A DNA stretch of 64,000 nt, from assembly GCF_002954325.1 (NCBI RefSeq), contig NZ_MQVX01000001.1, positions 2,710,768 to 2,774,767 on the forward strand, given 5' to 3'. This document shows, one piece after another, positions 54,611 to 64,000 of the stretch (positions within the stretch are counted from its first letter, which is position 1; each line of letters opens with the position of its first letter). This DNA comes from Aureicoccus marinus (GTDB lineage Bacteria > Bacteroidota > Bacteroidia > Flavobacteriales > Flavobacteriaceae). A program made the position numbers and the translations under genes. Below the pieces are notes generated by a model. That model was not told the origin of the DNA. It saw only the letters and a program-made list of their open reading frames with translations, and ran no database searches.

Positions 54611-56924
54611 ATGAATCAAGACTACATCATCGCGGACCCTTGGTCCATCGTAGAAGAGGGTTTTAATCCGGAGCGGGTTCAGTCCTCTGAGAGTTTATTT
54701 AGCCTCGGGAACGGTGCCATGGGGCAGCGTGCAAATTTTGAAGAAAACTATAGCGGGGAGACCTTTCAAGGAAGCTACATCGGTGGGGTGTACTACCCGG
54801 ACAAAACCAAAGTGGGATGGTGGAAGAACGGTTACCCGGAATACTTTGCCAAGGTTCTTAATGCACCCAATTGGATTGGAATTCGCTGGTGGTTTGACGG
54901 AGAGGAGTTGGATTTAGCGCAGTGTTCTGAAGTCACCGATTTTCGACGTGAATTAAACATGCAGGAAGGCTGGTACAGTCGAACCTTTAAAGCCCAACTG
55001 GCCAACGGAAAAAAGATCGAGGTGAAGGCCACCCGTTTTTTAAGTCTGGAACTGGAAGAAATTGGAGCGATACGCTACGAGGTTTACCTTCCGGAAGAAG
55101 GAGCAGAGGTGAAGGCCATGCCCTACCTGGACAGTGGGATCAAGAACAAAGACAGCAACTGGGATGATGACTTTTGGCATACGGACTCAGTTGAGGTAAA
55201 CGAGAATAGGGCTTATATAGGTTCCCATACCCTGAAGACCGAATTCCATGTCTGTACCTATATGCAGGCGGAGCTAAAGCTGGATGGAACCCCTATCACT
55301 CGAAAAGGGGAAGAAACCGAGGAGGAAAAGGCCGCCTTTGTTTTTGAAACAACAGCAAACGCAGGTCAGCGATTAGTACTTGATAAATTCGGAGGATACA
55401 CCGTTAGCCGAAATCATCCGGTGGATGGATTGCAAAAGGCCGCTGACGCTGCCTTGAATGAAACCCAGGATAAGGGATACGAGGCCCTCCTAGAAATGCA
55501 GAAAAAGCATTGGGCGTCTGTCTGGGACATGAGCGATATTGTTATCGATGGTGATACCAAAGCCCAACAGGGTATCCGTTTCAATATTTTTCAATTAAAC
55601 CAAACCTATTCCGGTAAGGACTCGGGCTTGAATATTGGACCAAAAGGATTTACGGGCGAAAAATACGGAGGTAGTACCTACTGGGATACCGAAGCCTACT
55701 GTTTGCCTTTTTATATGGTGACCAAAAACCAGCAGGTCGCACGGAATCTCTTGAAATACCGCTACGATCAACTGGACCGGGCTATCGAGAATGCGCAAAA
55801 GCTCGGTTTCAAAAATGGGGCTGCGCTTTACCCCATGGTGACCATGAATGGGGAAGAATGCCATAACGAATGGGAAATCACCTTTGAGGAGATCCATCGC
55901 AACGGAGCTATTGCCTTCGCCATCTTCAACTACATTCGGTATACCGGAGATTACACCTATATGCCAGAGATGGGTCTTGAAGTGCTTATCGGGATTGCTC
56001 GGTTCTGGGCACAACGTTCATTTTTCGGAGTACCGTCAGAAGTATGTCATGCTCGGGGTGACAGGTCCGAATGAATACGAAAACAACATCAACAACAATT
56101 GGTACACCAACTACCTCGCGCAGTGGTGCCTCAAATATGCCAGAGAGCAAGTTGGTAAAGTCAAAGAAGGTTATCCGGAAGACTATACCCGAATTTCAGG
56201 GGTAACCCGCCTCAATGAACAGGAACTGTTGAAATGGGATGAGATCGCGAGCGAAATGTATTTCCCCTATTCAGAAAAGCAGGAAGTGTTCCTGCAGCAA
56301 GACGGCTTTTTGGATAAAGAAATGATCAGGGTGAGTGATCTTCCATCGGATCAGCGGCCGATCAATCAGAAGTGGAGCTGGGACCGTATTCTTCGCAGCC
56401 CTTATATCAAGCAAGCGGACGTGCTGCAGGGTTTCTACTTCTTTGAAGATCATTTTTCGAAAGAGCAGCTGGAGAAGCATTTTGATTTTTACGAGCCCTT
56501 TACCGTTCATGAATCTTCCCTTTCTCCTTGTGTCCACAGTATTCAGGCAGCTAAACTCGGTCGAATGGAGCAGGCCTATGCCTTTTACCTGAGAACGTCG
56601 CGTTTAGATTTGGACGATTACAACAAGGAAGTGGAAGAGGGTTTGCACATCACGTCCATGGCCGGGACCTGGCTGAGTATAGTCGAAGGATTCGGAGGCA
56701 TGCGATTACTGGAAGACAAACTTCACTTTGAGCCCCAGATCCCACAAGAATGGACGTCCTATTCCTTTAAGTTGAATTTCCGCGGCCGGGTGATTCGGGT
56801 TTCGGTTTCGCATCAGGGTTGCAGCTTCTATCTGGAAGGAGCGGAAGAAATGTCTATTCGGGTTAATGGAGAGCGCCTGGTTCTTCAACCTGGAGTCGAA
56901 ACAAACGCAAAACAGGGAGTATGA
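54611..56924 (+). CDS. GH65 maltose phosphorylase-like enzyme (frame broken at about 56015)
   Basis: A cytoplasmic glycoside phosphorylase of about 771 residues after repair; no signal peptide. It would split maltose with phosphate into beta-glucose 1-phosphate and glucose. The N-terminal beta-sandwich (residues 1-270, ESLFSLGNGAMGQRANFEE) precedes the (alpha/alpha)6 barrel with GPKGFTGEKYGGSTYWDTEAY and, beyond the break, VTGPNEYENN, which carries the catalytic Glu. The frame shifts near 56015: inserting two bases (GT) gives FWAQRVHFSEYRQKYVML; deleting one T of the next run would also work but loses a residue. The start is ATG 54611; a longer frame overlapping lacI is rejected. No beta-phosphoglucomutase gene is present to use the product. 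Confidence 0.9.
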
Positions 56925-58801
56925 TCGGCAGGGCACGACACGGAGTTCTACTTGTTGTGCTATGTGGCCTACTGTTTCAGGGGGCTTTTGCTCAAATCGA
57001 TAAGGCGGAACCACCCTATTGGTGGGTGGGCTTCCAGCAGAAGAAAGTTCAACTTTTGCTGCACGGTAAAGACCTTGGTCGTTATGAACTGCGTCTTGAA
57101 CACCCCACGGTAAAGATTCTTGAGGTCCATCGGGCCAAGAGCCTGAATTATCTCTTTGTAGATCTTTTCATCGGCCCGGATACCGAAGCCGGAGAACTCG
57201 TCTTTGAACTCAAAGCCCCGGGCAAGCGGAAACGCAAATGGAAATATGAGCTCAAAACCCGTAAAACTGAGGCGACTAAAATTGAGGGCTTTGATTCTTC
57301 GGATGTACTTTACCTGATCACCCCTGACCGTTTTGTCAATGCCAATCCAGGCAATGATCGGGTTGCAGGGATGCTGGAACAAGGGGTGAATCGCCAAGAT
57401 GATTACGCACGCCACGGCGGTGATATTGCAGGAATTATCCAGGCATTGCCCTATCTAGAGCAAATGGGTTTTACGGCGCTCTGGTCGTCTCCCTTACTCG
57501 AGAATAATATGCCGGAGCAATCGTATCACGGTTATGCGATTACGGATTATTACAAAGTAGATCCCCGATTTGGAGAATTAAAGGATTATGTAGAATTGGC
57601 AGAAGCCTGCCAAGAACGAGGGATCAAACTGATCATGGACCAGGTGGCCAACCACTGTGGACGTCATCATTGGTGGATGAAGGATCTGCCTTTTGAGGAC
57701 TGGGTCAATCAACAGGATCGGTTTGAAGCCGGTCTTCCCTTGTCCAATTCGAATCACCGACGTACGACTCACCAGGATCCCTATGCTTCTCAAGCCGATC
57801 GCCAAGGCATGACCAAAGGATGGTTTGTAGAGGCAATGCCCGATCTCAATCAGGAAAACCCTTTACTGGCCGAATACCTCATTCAAAACAGTATTTGGTG
57901 GATTGAGACCCTTCAATTGGGAGGTATCCGTCAAGACACCTATCCGTATCCCGACAAGGAGTTTATGTCGGTATGGGCTGGCCGAATTCTTCAGGAGTAT
58001 CCCGACTTTTCTATTGTTGGAGAGGAATGGAGTTACAACCCCCTTTTGGTGGGTTATTGGCAAGAGGGTGCGAAGAATGCAGATGGATACCACTCAAATC
58101 TTCCGTCTACAATGGACTTTCCGATGCAAAAAGCCTTGACTGAGGCCTTGGTAGAAGAAGAAAGATGGGACCGAGGCTTGATCAAGTTGTACGAGGGCTT
58201 AGCCAATGATTTCTATTATCCCAATCCCAAAGCGCTCATGCTTTTTTCGGATAACCATGATATGGACCGTATCGCGACTCAACTAAAAGAAGATCCCGAT
58301 TTGGTTCGTATGGCCTTGGCTTTTTTGTTGATCAGTCCGCGCATACCCCAGCTCTATTACGGCACAGAAATCCTGATGCAGAATTCGGCAAAACCAGGTG
58401 ATCACGGATTGATACGGACGGATTTTCCTGGAGGATGGCAAGGAGACGCGATCAGTGCTATTGAAGGAAAGGGTCTGACACAAGAACAACGGAAAACACA
58501 GGACTACCTCAAAAGACTTTTGCAGTTCAGGAAGAATGCCCCCGTGATTCACAAGGGAGGTACAACTCATTTTGCTCCAGAAAAAGGAACTTATGTTTTG
58601 TTCCGTCATTACCAGGATGAAGTGGTCCTGTTGATTTTGAACAAGAATGAAACCCCCACCGAAATTTCCCTGGACCGTTTTGATGAAATGAAGTTGCAAG
58701 GTAGATCTTACCTCGACGTTATAGGGCAAACACAAGGGGAGTTTGGTGATCGCCTCTTGCTGTCTCCAAAATCAGCGACTATATTGCATTTCAAAAGCTA
58801 A
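56921..58801 (+). CDS. GH13 cyclomaltodextrinase/neopullulanase-like enzyme, exported
   Basis: A 626-residue protein with a signal peptide (about 1-24). Residues 25-120 look like the N-terminal cyclomaltodextrinase beta domain. The GH13 barrel has region I DQVANH (240-245), region II with nucleophile Asp339 (GIRQDTYPYP), region III with Glu368 (VGEEW) and region IV with Asp447 (FSDNHD). A C-terminal beta domain follows (YVLFRHYQDEVVLLILNKNE). It likely cleaves alpha-1,4 links of maltodextrins, cyclodextrins or pullulan in the periplasm, like SusA. The start overlaps the GH65 stop by 4 bp (ATGA), indicating coupled translation. Confidence 0.92.
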   Translation: MIGRARHGVLLVVLCGLLFQGAFAQIDKAEPPYWWVGFQQKKVQLLLHGKDLGRYELRLEHPTVKILEVHRAKSLNYLFVDLFIGPDTEAGELVFELKAPGKRKRKWKYELKTRKTEATKIEGFDSSDVLYLITPDRFVNANPGNDRVAGMLEQGVNRQDDYARHGGDIAGIIQALPYLEQMGFTALWSSPLLENNMPEQSYHGYAITDYYKVDPRFGELKDYVELAEACQERGIKLIMDQVANHCGRHHWWMKDLPFEDWVNQQDRFEAGLPLSNSNHRRTTHQDPYASQADRQGMTKGWFVEAMPDLNQENPLLAEYLIQNSIWWIETLQLGGIRQDTYPYPDKEFMSVWAGRILQEYPDFSIVGEEWSYNPLLVGYWQEGAKNADGYHSNLPSTMDFPMQKALTEALVEEERWDRGLIKLYEGLANDFYYPNPKALMLFSDNHDMDRIATQLKEDPDLVRMALAFLLISPRIPQLYYGTEILMQNSAKPGDHGLIRTDFPGGWQGDAISAIEGKGLTQEQRKTQDYLKRLLQFRKNAPVIHKGGTTHFAPEKGTYVLFRHYQDEVVLLILNKNETPTEISLDRFDEMKLQGRSYLDVIGQTQGEFGDRLLLSPKSATILHFKS

Positions 58802-58804
58802 GTC

Positions 58805-60691
58805 ATGCGGCGTACTCTGCTACTTCTGATAGGCGTATTCCTTGCGTCTTGTCAGTCAGGAAAGGATCAAAAAGAGGATGTAAAACAAGAGCCTATGCGC
58901 ACACCGGAAGCCCGAAAAGAAGTGGTTTATCAAGTCTTCACCCGTTTGTTCGGAAATACCAAAACAGCCAATGTGCCCTGGGGTACCGCAGAACAAAATG
59001 GAGTGGGAAAGTTTTCTGATTTTAACGAAAAGGCCTTGGCCGAAATCAAAGACTTGGGGGTTACTTATATCTGGTATACCGGGGTTCCTCACCATGCGCT
59101 GATCCAGGATTACACCGCCTACGGCATTAGCAATGACGATCCAGATGTAGTGAAGGGCAGAGCTGGTTCTCCTTATGCGGTAAAGGATTACTACAATGTC
59201 AACCCTGATTTGGCTGATGATCCTGCAAAACGGCTGGAAGAATTTAAGGCCTTGATCGACCGCACTCATGCGGCTGGAATGAAAGTGCTCATCGATATTG
59301 TTCCTAACCATGTGGCCCGAAATTATGAAGGCAAAACAAACCCCAATGGGGTAGAGGATTTTGGTGCGCAGGACCGTACCCATATGGAATACCACAAAGA
59401 CAATAATTTCTACTACATACCGGGTTCTGCTTTTGCAGTGCCGAATTGGGAGGGCGGTTACCAGCCCTTAGGCGGTGAGAAGAATCCCCTGTCAGATTCC
59501 CGATTTAAGGAGGTTCCTGCAAAATGGACGGGGAATGGGGCCCGTTCCGTTCAGCCAGGGATGAACGATTGGTACGAAACGGTGAAAGTGAACTACGGTG
59601 TTCGTCCTGATGGAACAAGAGACTTTCCGGATTTGCCGGAAGGTTATGAATACAAAGGGTACCAAGCCCATGCTGATTTTTGGGCCGATAAAGAGCTGCC
59701 CAATTCCTGGGACAAGTTCCGGGATATTGCGGAATACTGGTTGGACATGGGCGTCGATGGCTTCCGTTTTGATATGGCCGAAATGGTGCCAGTGGAGTTT
59801 TGGAGTTATATGAATTCCGCCATCAAGCTAAAAAATCCTGATGCCTTTTTATTGGCTGAGGTGTACAATCCAGATCTCTACCGGGCTTATATCCGCAAAG
59901 GAAAGATGGATTATCTCTACGACAAGGTAGAGTTGTACGACAGCATCAAACACATTGTGAAGGGCTATGGCTGGACGGATCATATCCCGGTAGTTCAAAA
60001 GGGTCTAAAAGATATCGAACACCACATGCTTCACTTCCTGGAGAATCACGACGAGCAGCGCATTGCCAGTCCTGATTTTGCAGGTAAAGCGGAACTGGCC
60101 AAACCGGCGATGGTGGTCTCGGCGACGATTAGCACCTCGCCGACCATGATCTATTTTGGTCAAGAAGTGGGGGAGCCCGGAAAGGAACAGGCTGGATTTG
60201 GAAGCCCGACACGCACGTCTATCTTTGATTATATCGGAGTGCCCCATCACCAACGATGGATGAATGAAGGGGCCTTTGACGGGGGGCAGCTGAGTGCAGA
60301 AGAAAAGTCCCTGCGCGATTTTTACAAGCGACTCTTGAACTTTACGATCAATAGTCCTGCTTTGATGGGTGAATACCAAGACCTGCATTTCTTCAACAAA
60401 GAGTTAAACGCCAAATACGACCACCGAATTTTAACCTATGCCCGCTGGTCCACGGGGGAGGAATTACTGGTGGTGACCAACTTTGACGAAAAGAAGTCCT
60501 ATCAGCTCGATCTCAAAGTGCCACAGGAATTACTCCGCAAGTGGAAGCTTTCTCCAGGCAAATACTCCTTGGAAGAACAGCTGTACGGATCAGTAAAAAG
60601 TGAACTCTTAGTACCTGCAGGGGGAGCCGGAGAGTTTAGGATAGAATTGCAACCCCTGGAATCTCGTATTTTTAAACTTTTAAGACCTTAA
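58805..60691 (+). CDS. GH13 alpha-amylase lipoprotein
   Basis: A 628-residue lipoprotein (lipobox LASC, Cys16) of glycoside hydrolase family 13. Catalytic regions are complete: DIVPNH (164-169), nucleophile Asp323 (GFRFDMAEM), acid/base Glu352 (LLAEVY) and Asp416 (LENHDEQR). A long insertion (about 185-290) follows the third barrel strand, and a C-terminal beta domain closes the protein. Lipidation suggests a surface role like SusG, trimming starch for SusC/SusD import, although a periplasmic orientation is possible. It begins 3 bp after the preceding GH13 gene and belongs to the same transcript. Confidence 0.92.
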   Translation: MRRTLLLLIGVFLASCQSGKDQKEDVKQEPMRTPEARKEVVYQVFTRLFGNTKTANVPWGTAEQNGVGKFSDFNEKALAEIKDLGVTYIWYTGVPHHALIQDYTAYGISNDDPDVVKGRAGSPYAVKDYYNVNPDLADDPAKRLEEFKALIDRTHAAGMKVLIDIVPNHVARNYEGKTNPNGVEDFGAQDRTHMEYHKDNNFYYIPGSAFAVPNWEGGYQPLGGEKNPLSDSRFKEVPAKWTGNGARSVQPGMNDWYETVKVNYGVRPDGTRDFPDLPEGYEYKGYQAHADFWADKELPNSWDKFRDIAEYWLDMGVDGFRFDMAEMVPVEFWSYMNSAIKLKNPDAFLLAEVYNPDLYRAYIRKGKMDYLYDKVELYDSIKHIVKGYGWTDHIPVVQKGLKDIEHHMLHFLENHDEQRIASPDFAGKAELAKPAMVVSATISTSPTMIYFGQEVGEPGKEQAGFGSPTRTSIFDYIGVPHHQRWMNEGAFDGGQLSAEEKSLRDFYKRLLNFTINSPALMGEYQDLHFFNKELNAKYDHRILTYARWSTGEELLVVTNFDEKKSYQLDLKVPQELLRKWKLSPGKYSLEEQLYGSVKSELLVPAGGAGEFRIELQPLESRIFKLLRP

Positions 60692-60703
60692 TACTCCACA
60701 ACA

Positions 60704-61447
60704 ATGAAAAAATACCTTGGATTGGTTTTAGTCATGATGATGTTTACCTCCTGTCAAAAAAGAGACTTTAAAGTAATCGGCCACCGCGGAGCCATGGGCT
60801 ATGTGACCGAGAATTCCCTTCCTTCTATTCAAAAAGCGATGGATATGGGAGTCGACATGATCGAAATTGATGTGTTTGAAATCAAGAGTAAAGAGGTTGT
60901 GGTCTTTCATGATGAGGAACTCGACGCTCTGACCAATGGAAGCGGTAGAATAGAAGATTACAACATCTTTGAGCTAAGGCAATTGCAACTCAAAGGCGGT
61001 CATGAAATTCCTATGCTCCAGGATGTGATGAAGTTGATTGACAACAAGGTTCCTTTGAATATTGAACTCAAAGGAAAGAATACCGCTCCAAGAGTTCAGA
61101 GCATTGTCAAGAACTATATTGAGCGCCAAGGCTGGTCAAAAGAAAATATCGTCATCAGTAGTTTTCACTGGGATGCCCTAAGAGAAATGCGAAGATTGGA
61201 TCCCGATATCGCCATCGCAGTCTTGACAGAAGAAGACCCCTTGGAAGCCTTGGATGTGGCTAAGGAGCTAAAGGCTATTGCCATTAATCCTTGGTTCAAA
61301 AACCTGACCCGAGAACAGGTGCAAGCCATTCAGGAAGCTGGATTTATGGTCTACACCTACACGGTAAACGAACCAAAAGACATTGCCCGGATGAAAGAAT
61401 GGCAAGTTGACGGTATTTTTACTAACTACCCGGACAGAGCCCAGTGA
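60704..61447 (+). CDS. ugpQ: Glycerophosphodiester phosphodiesterase lipoprotein
   Basis: A 247-residue lipoprotein (lipobox FTSC, Cys17) with a GDPD TIM barrel. The active-site residues are His27-Arg28 (GHRGAMGYVTENS), Glu36, Glu54/Asp56 (IEIDV) and His69 (VFHDE). It hydrolyses glycerophosphodiesters to glycerol 3-phosphate and an alcohol, here in the envelope. It follows the amylase by 12 bp and overlaps the next gene by 4 bp, so it is transcribed with the maltose genes although its substrate is unrelated; glycerol facilitator and kinase genes are close by on the other strand. Confidence 0.93.
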   Translation: MKKYLGLVLVMMMFTSCQKRDFKVIGHRGAMGYVTENSLPSIQKAMDMGVDMIEIDVFEIKSKEVVVFHDEELDALTNGSGRIEDYNIFELRQLQLKGGHEIPMLQDVMKLIDNKVPLNIELKGKNTAPRVQSIVKNYIERQGWSKENIVISSFHWDALREMRRLDPDIAIAVLTEEDPLEALDVAKELKAIAINPWFKNLTREQVQAIQEAGFMVYTYTVNEPKDIARMKEWQVDGIFTNYPDRAQ

Positions 61448-62714
61448 TCCACGACTTAGTGGTCATAGGAGGGGGGGCGGCCGGATTTTATGCGGCAGCC
61501 ATCCTTCGCGAACAATCACCAAAAGCGCGAATCCTTATTTTGGAGAGAGGAAAAGAAGTGCTCACCAAAGTCAAGGTATCTGGGGGGGACGCTGTAATGT
61601 AACCCATGCTGCTTTTGAGGTTCCTGAACTAAGCACTAATTATCCCAGAGGGCAACGCGAATTGGTAGGCCCCTTTTATCACTACGGCCCCCTTCAGACA
61701 CTGGAATTTTTTGAAAGAAGGGGAGTACAGCTTAAAACAGAAGAAGACGGTCGTATTTTTCCTGTTTCTGATCAATCCCAAACGATAATTGACTGCTTGG
61801 TTTCGGCAGCTTCGGGCCCCTTTACTGAAGTTTTAAAGGGCCATTCTGTACAGCAATTTCAATGGAATGAGAAGGAAGAGTTGTGGAGGGTCCAAACCAA
61901 AGAAGTGGCCTTCTCATCCCGGTATGTTCTGGTCGCCACAGGCAGCAATCCCAAAATTTGGGACTTGCTTTCGCAAATGAATTTGAAGCTAGTGGATCCG
62001 GTTCCTTCCCTCTTCACTTTTAGAATCAAAGACGCCCTTTTGGAAGGTCTCGCCGGGATTAGTCAGGAAGTGTCGTTAAGTGTGGTGTTGCGGCAACGTA
62101 CTGCGGTCGAAATACCCAATCGCTTCCCTAAGGTTTTAGAGGCTTCAGGGCCTTTACTGATTACCCACAAAGGCGTGAGCGGTCCTGCTGTTTTACGCTT
62201 ATCTGCCTGGGGAGCCTTGCCACTGTATCTACTGAATTATCAATTCCAGTTTGAAGTGAATTGGCTGCCTCAACTAGGCCGTGATGACCTGCAAAATGAG
62301 ATCGAGAAAAGAAAGTCTGAGCAGCCTAAAAAACAACTTCACGGAACACCATTGAGCGGACTGACCAAACGTCTTTGGCAACGGCTTTGTAAGGAAGCAG
62401 GAATTGTTCCTGAACACCGGTGGGTCGATTTAAACGGCAAGCAGGTGGATCGATTGATTGAGCAACTACAGACGACCACTTTTCAGGTCAACGGCAAGAA
62501 TACCTTCAAGGAGGAGTTCGTCACCGCGGGTGGGGTGGATTTAAAGGAAATCGATTTTAAGCGTTTCGAATCCAAGAAATGGCCCGGACTCTACTTTGCC
62601 GGCGAGGTGCTGAATATCGATGCAATCACCGGAGGGTTTAATTTTCAAAATGCCTGGACGGGCGCCTACTTAGCAGCCCTGAGCATTGCCGAAAAGTCGA
62701 ATGTCGACGCCTAA
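61444..62714 (+). CDS. BaiN/HI0933-like flavoprotein (frame broken at about 61582-61588)
   Basis: An FAD-dependent oxidoreductase of about 423 residues after repair. The N-terminal FAD site LVVIGGGAAGFYAA begins at the GTG at 61444, which overlaps the ugpQ stop. The frame then breaks in a seven-G run; an eighth G gives KVKVSGGGRCNVTHA, the family hallmark GGGRCN. The C-terminus has FAGEVLNIDAITGGFNFQNAWTGAYLA, the second FAD-binding signature. Without the repair the visible frame starts inside unrelated codons. Members reduce unsaturated substrates or act on unknown ones; the physiological substrate is not known. Its end overlaps the convergent facilitator gene by 4 bp. Confidence 0.9.
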
Positions 62715-63463
62715 AACGGAAGGTTTCCTTCCAGATAGTGATTTAGACCAGCAGCGAGTAGTCCGCCAAGAGCAGGTCCAACAACGGGTATCCAGGAATA
62801 GCCCCAATTGCTATGCGTCTTTCCTTTGATGGGTACGATAGCGTGGATAATCCGAGGGCCTAGATCACGGGCCGGATTAATGGCATAACCGGTTGTACCG
62901 CCCAAGCTCAATCCGATAGCCCAAACCAAAAAGGCTACAGGGATTGCGCCTACTGAACCCAATCCAATCAGTGCGTTTGAATCCACGATTTTGGCATCCG
63001 AAAAGTAGAGTACAACAAAGACCAAAACGAAGGTTCCAATAGCTTCGCTGAATAGATTACTGAGGGTATTTGGTACAGCGGGATCTGTACAGAAACTTCC
63101 TCTCACTAAGCCCGCGTCTTTGGTGGCGTTGTAATGATCTCTGTAAAGCAGCCAAACCAAAAAGGCACCCAGCATGGCTCCAATAAATTGAGCCCCTACA
63201 TAGGTGGGTACATCGTAGAGTGAAAACTCTCCGGCAAAGGCCAGACCTAAAGTAACGGCCGGATTCAGGTGAGCTCCACTGTAGGGGCCGGCCACAACCA
63301 CTCCGATATAGACCGCCATGGCCCAACCGGTGGTGATGACCATCCATCCATCTCCTTGACCCCGGTTACCCTTGGTCTTTTCGAGCAAAACATTGGCATT
63401 AACTCCACACCCTAGTAGGATGAGCAAAAACGTTCCGAGAATTTCAGCGGTAAAGGCAGTCAT
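62711..63463 (-). CDS. glpF: Glycerol facilitator (MIP/aquaglyceroporin)
   Basis: A 250-residue inner-membrane channel with six helices and two half-helices. The NPA boxes are at 67-69 (HLNPAVT) and 196-198 (INPARD). The Asp directly after NPAR (Asp200) is typical of glycerol facilitators rather than water-only aquaporins. It allows passive entry of glycerol, which the kinase encoded 33 bp upstream would trap as glycerol 3-phosphate. Both lie on the minus strand with the kinase first, so they probably form one transcript. Confidence 0.93.
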   Translation of the reverse strand: MTAFTAEILGTFLLILLGCGVNANVLLEKTKGNRGQGDGWMVITTGWAMAVYIGVVVAGPYSGAHLNPAVTLGLAFAGEFSLYDVPTYVGAQFIGAMLGAFLVWLLYRDHYNATKDAGLVRGSFCTDPAVPNTLSNLFSEAIGTFVLVFVVLYFSDAKIVDSNALIGLGSVGAIPVAFLVWAIGLSLGGTTGYAINPARDLGPRIIHAIVPIKGKTHSNWGYSWIPVVGPALGGLLAAGLNHYLEGNLPF

Positions 63464-63496
63464 ATCAGTTTGGTTTTGATTGCAAAAATGAATGTT

Positions 63497-64000
63497 TTAG
63501 GCTTTACTCCAAAATAGAACCGTTTCAATGGCCCGATCCCACTGAGCGAGTAATTGCTCCATGGAAGAGCGATCTGGATTGGCTTCAAAGGTTTGGTCCT
63601 TCTCCCAAATACGCTCGATTTCTTCTGTATTGCTCCAATAACCTACGGCCAACCCAGCCAAAAAGGCAGCGCCACTAACGGTCGTTTCGACCATTTTTGG
63701 TCTGACCACAGACACCCCGAGTACATCGGCTTGAATTTGCATCAGGAGGTTGTTCACACTAGCTCCCCCATCCACACGCAGTTCTTTGATTTTTACGCCC
63801 GAATCAGCCTCCATAGCGCTGAGGATATCGCGGGTTTGCAAGGCGATCGCTTCTAAGGCCGCCCGAGCAATATGGCCTTTGTGACTTCCCCGGTTGAGCC
63901 CGAGGATTTGACCTTTGGCCTGCTGGTTCCAATGCGGCGCCCCAAGGCCTACAAAGGCGGGAACCAAGACCACGCCGTCCGAAGACTCAACGGAAGAGGC
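63497..64000 (-). CDS. glpK: Glycerol kinase, C-terminal part (cut by window edge)
   Basis: The C-terminal 167 residues of an FGGY-family glycerol kinase; the frame is open to the window edge (ASSVESSDG precedes the first internal GTG), so the start lies outside. Visible motifs are LVPAFVGLGAPHW and the FGGY signature region VDGGASVNNLLMQIQADVLG, followed by TTVSGAAFLAGLAVG. The enzyme phosphorylates glycerol with ATP in the cytoplasm. The C-terminus (EKDQTFEANPDRSS) is typical. Gene order kinase then facilitator fits a glp operon. Confidence 0.93.
   Translation of the reverse strand, partial: ASSVESSDGVVLVPAFVGLGAPHWNQQAKGQILGLNRGSHKGHIARAALEAIALQTRDILSAMEADSGVKIKELRVDGGASVNNLLMQIQADVLGVSVVRPKMVETTVSGAAFLAGLAVGYWSNTEEIERIWEKDQTFEANPDRSSMEQLLAQWDRAIETVLFWSKA

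Overview
The window is chromosomal DNA from a member of the Bacteroidota, most likely a marine Flavobacteriaceae. The evidence is SusC/SusD outer-membrane pairs, type IX secretion tails, lipoproteins with short lipoboxes, TAnnTTTG -7 boxes, ASPIC/UnbV-VCBS proteins, and a dihydroorotase / DUF4296 / epimerase / tyrS neighbourhood. I cannot name the genus. I see no tRNA, rRNA, CRISPR array, insertion sequence or prophage.

Layout. 1-4.3 kb: housekeeping genes (end of dihydroorotase, DUF4296 lipoprotein, NAD-dependent epimerase, tyrS, LuxE-like protein). 4.3-14.2 kb: two tiny proteins that consist almost only of a type IX secretion tail, a lipoprotein of three near-identical beta-helix repeats, its TonB-dependent receptor, and a divergent PhoB/PhoR-like two-component system. 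An array of 11-bp-phased GTTA repeats lies between receptor and regulator. A glycosyltransferase follows. 14.3-20.6 kb: trmB-lysE-alkyltransferase-like operon, an iron-sulfur/electron-transfer operon (mrp, NifU-like, ferredoxin-NADP reductase, ferredoxin) and an ABC exporter. 20.8-31.2 kb: penicillin-acylase-like lipoprotein, a secreted protein, a GAF protein, an HD + Pycsar-effector-like membrane protein, and a very large metallophosphoesterase / kinase-like / beta-barrel protein. 31.2-44.3 kb: a minus-strand operon of three tandem ASPIC/UnbV-VCBS lipoproteins, a vanadium-haloperoxidase-type (PAP2) lipoprotein and two small envelope proteins. 44.5-62.7 kb: a maltose/starch utilisation locus (SGLT-type symporter, GH97, SusD, SusC, LacI regulator, GH65 phosphorylase, two GH13 enzymes, glycerophosphodiesterase, flavoprotein). 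62.7-64 kb: glycerol facilitator and glycerol kinase.

How the genes work together. In the maltose locus, GH13 enzymes in the envelope cut starch or maltodextrins, SusC/SusD bind and import the oligosaccharides, GH97 releases glucose in the periplasm, the symporter can import it, and GH65 phosphorolyses maltose in the cytoplasm. A LacI regulator is encoded divergently from susC, with two operator-like palindromes between them. In the iron-sulfur operon, Mrp and the NifU-like protein would serve cluster assembly or transfer, while the reductase and ferredoxin form an electron-transfer pair.

Data quality. Eight genes, including the essential tyrS, are each split by one small indel. Most indels lie in short homopolymers and all look like missing bases. 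The pattern points to residual assembly error rather than gene decay. I annotate these as single intact genes spanning the break and give each break position.
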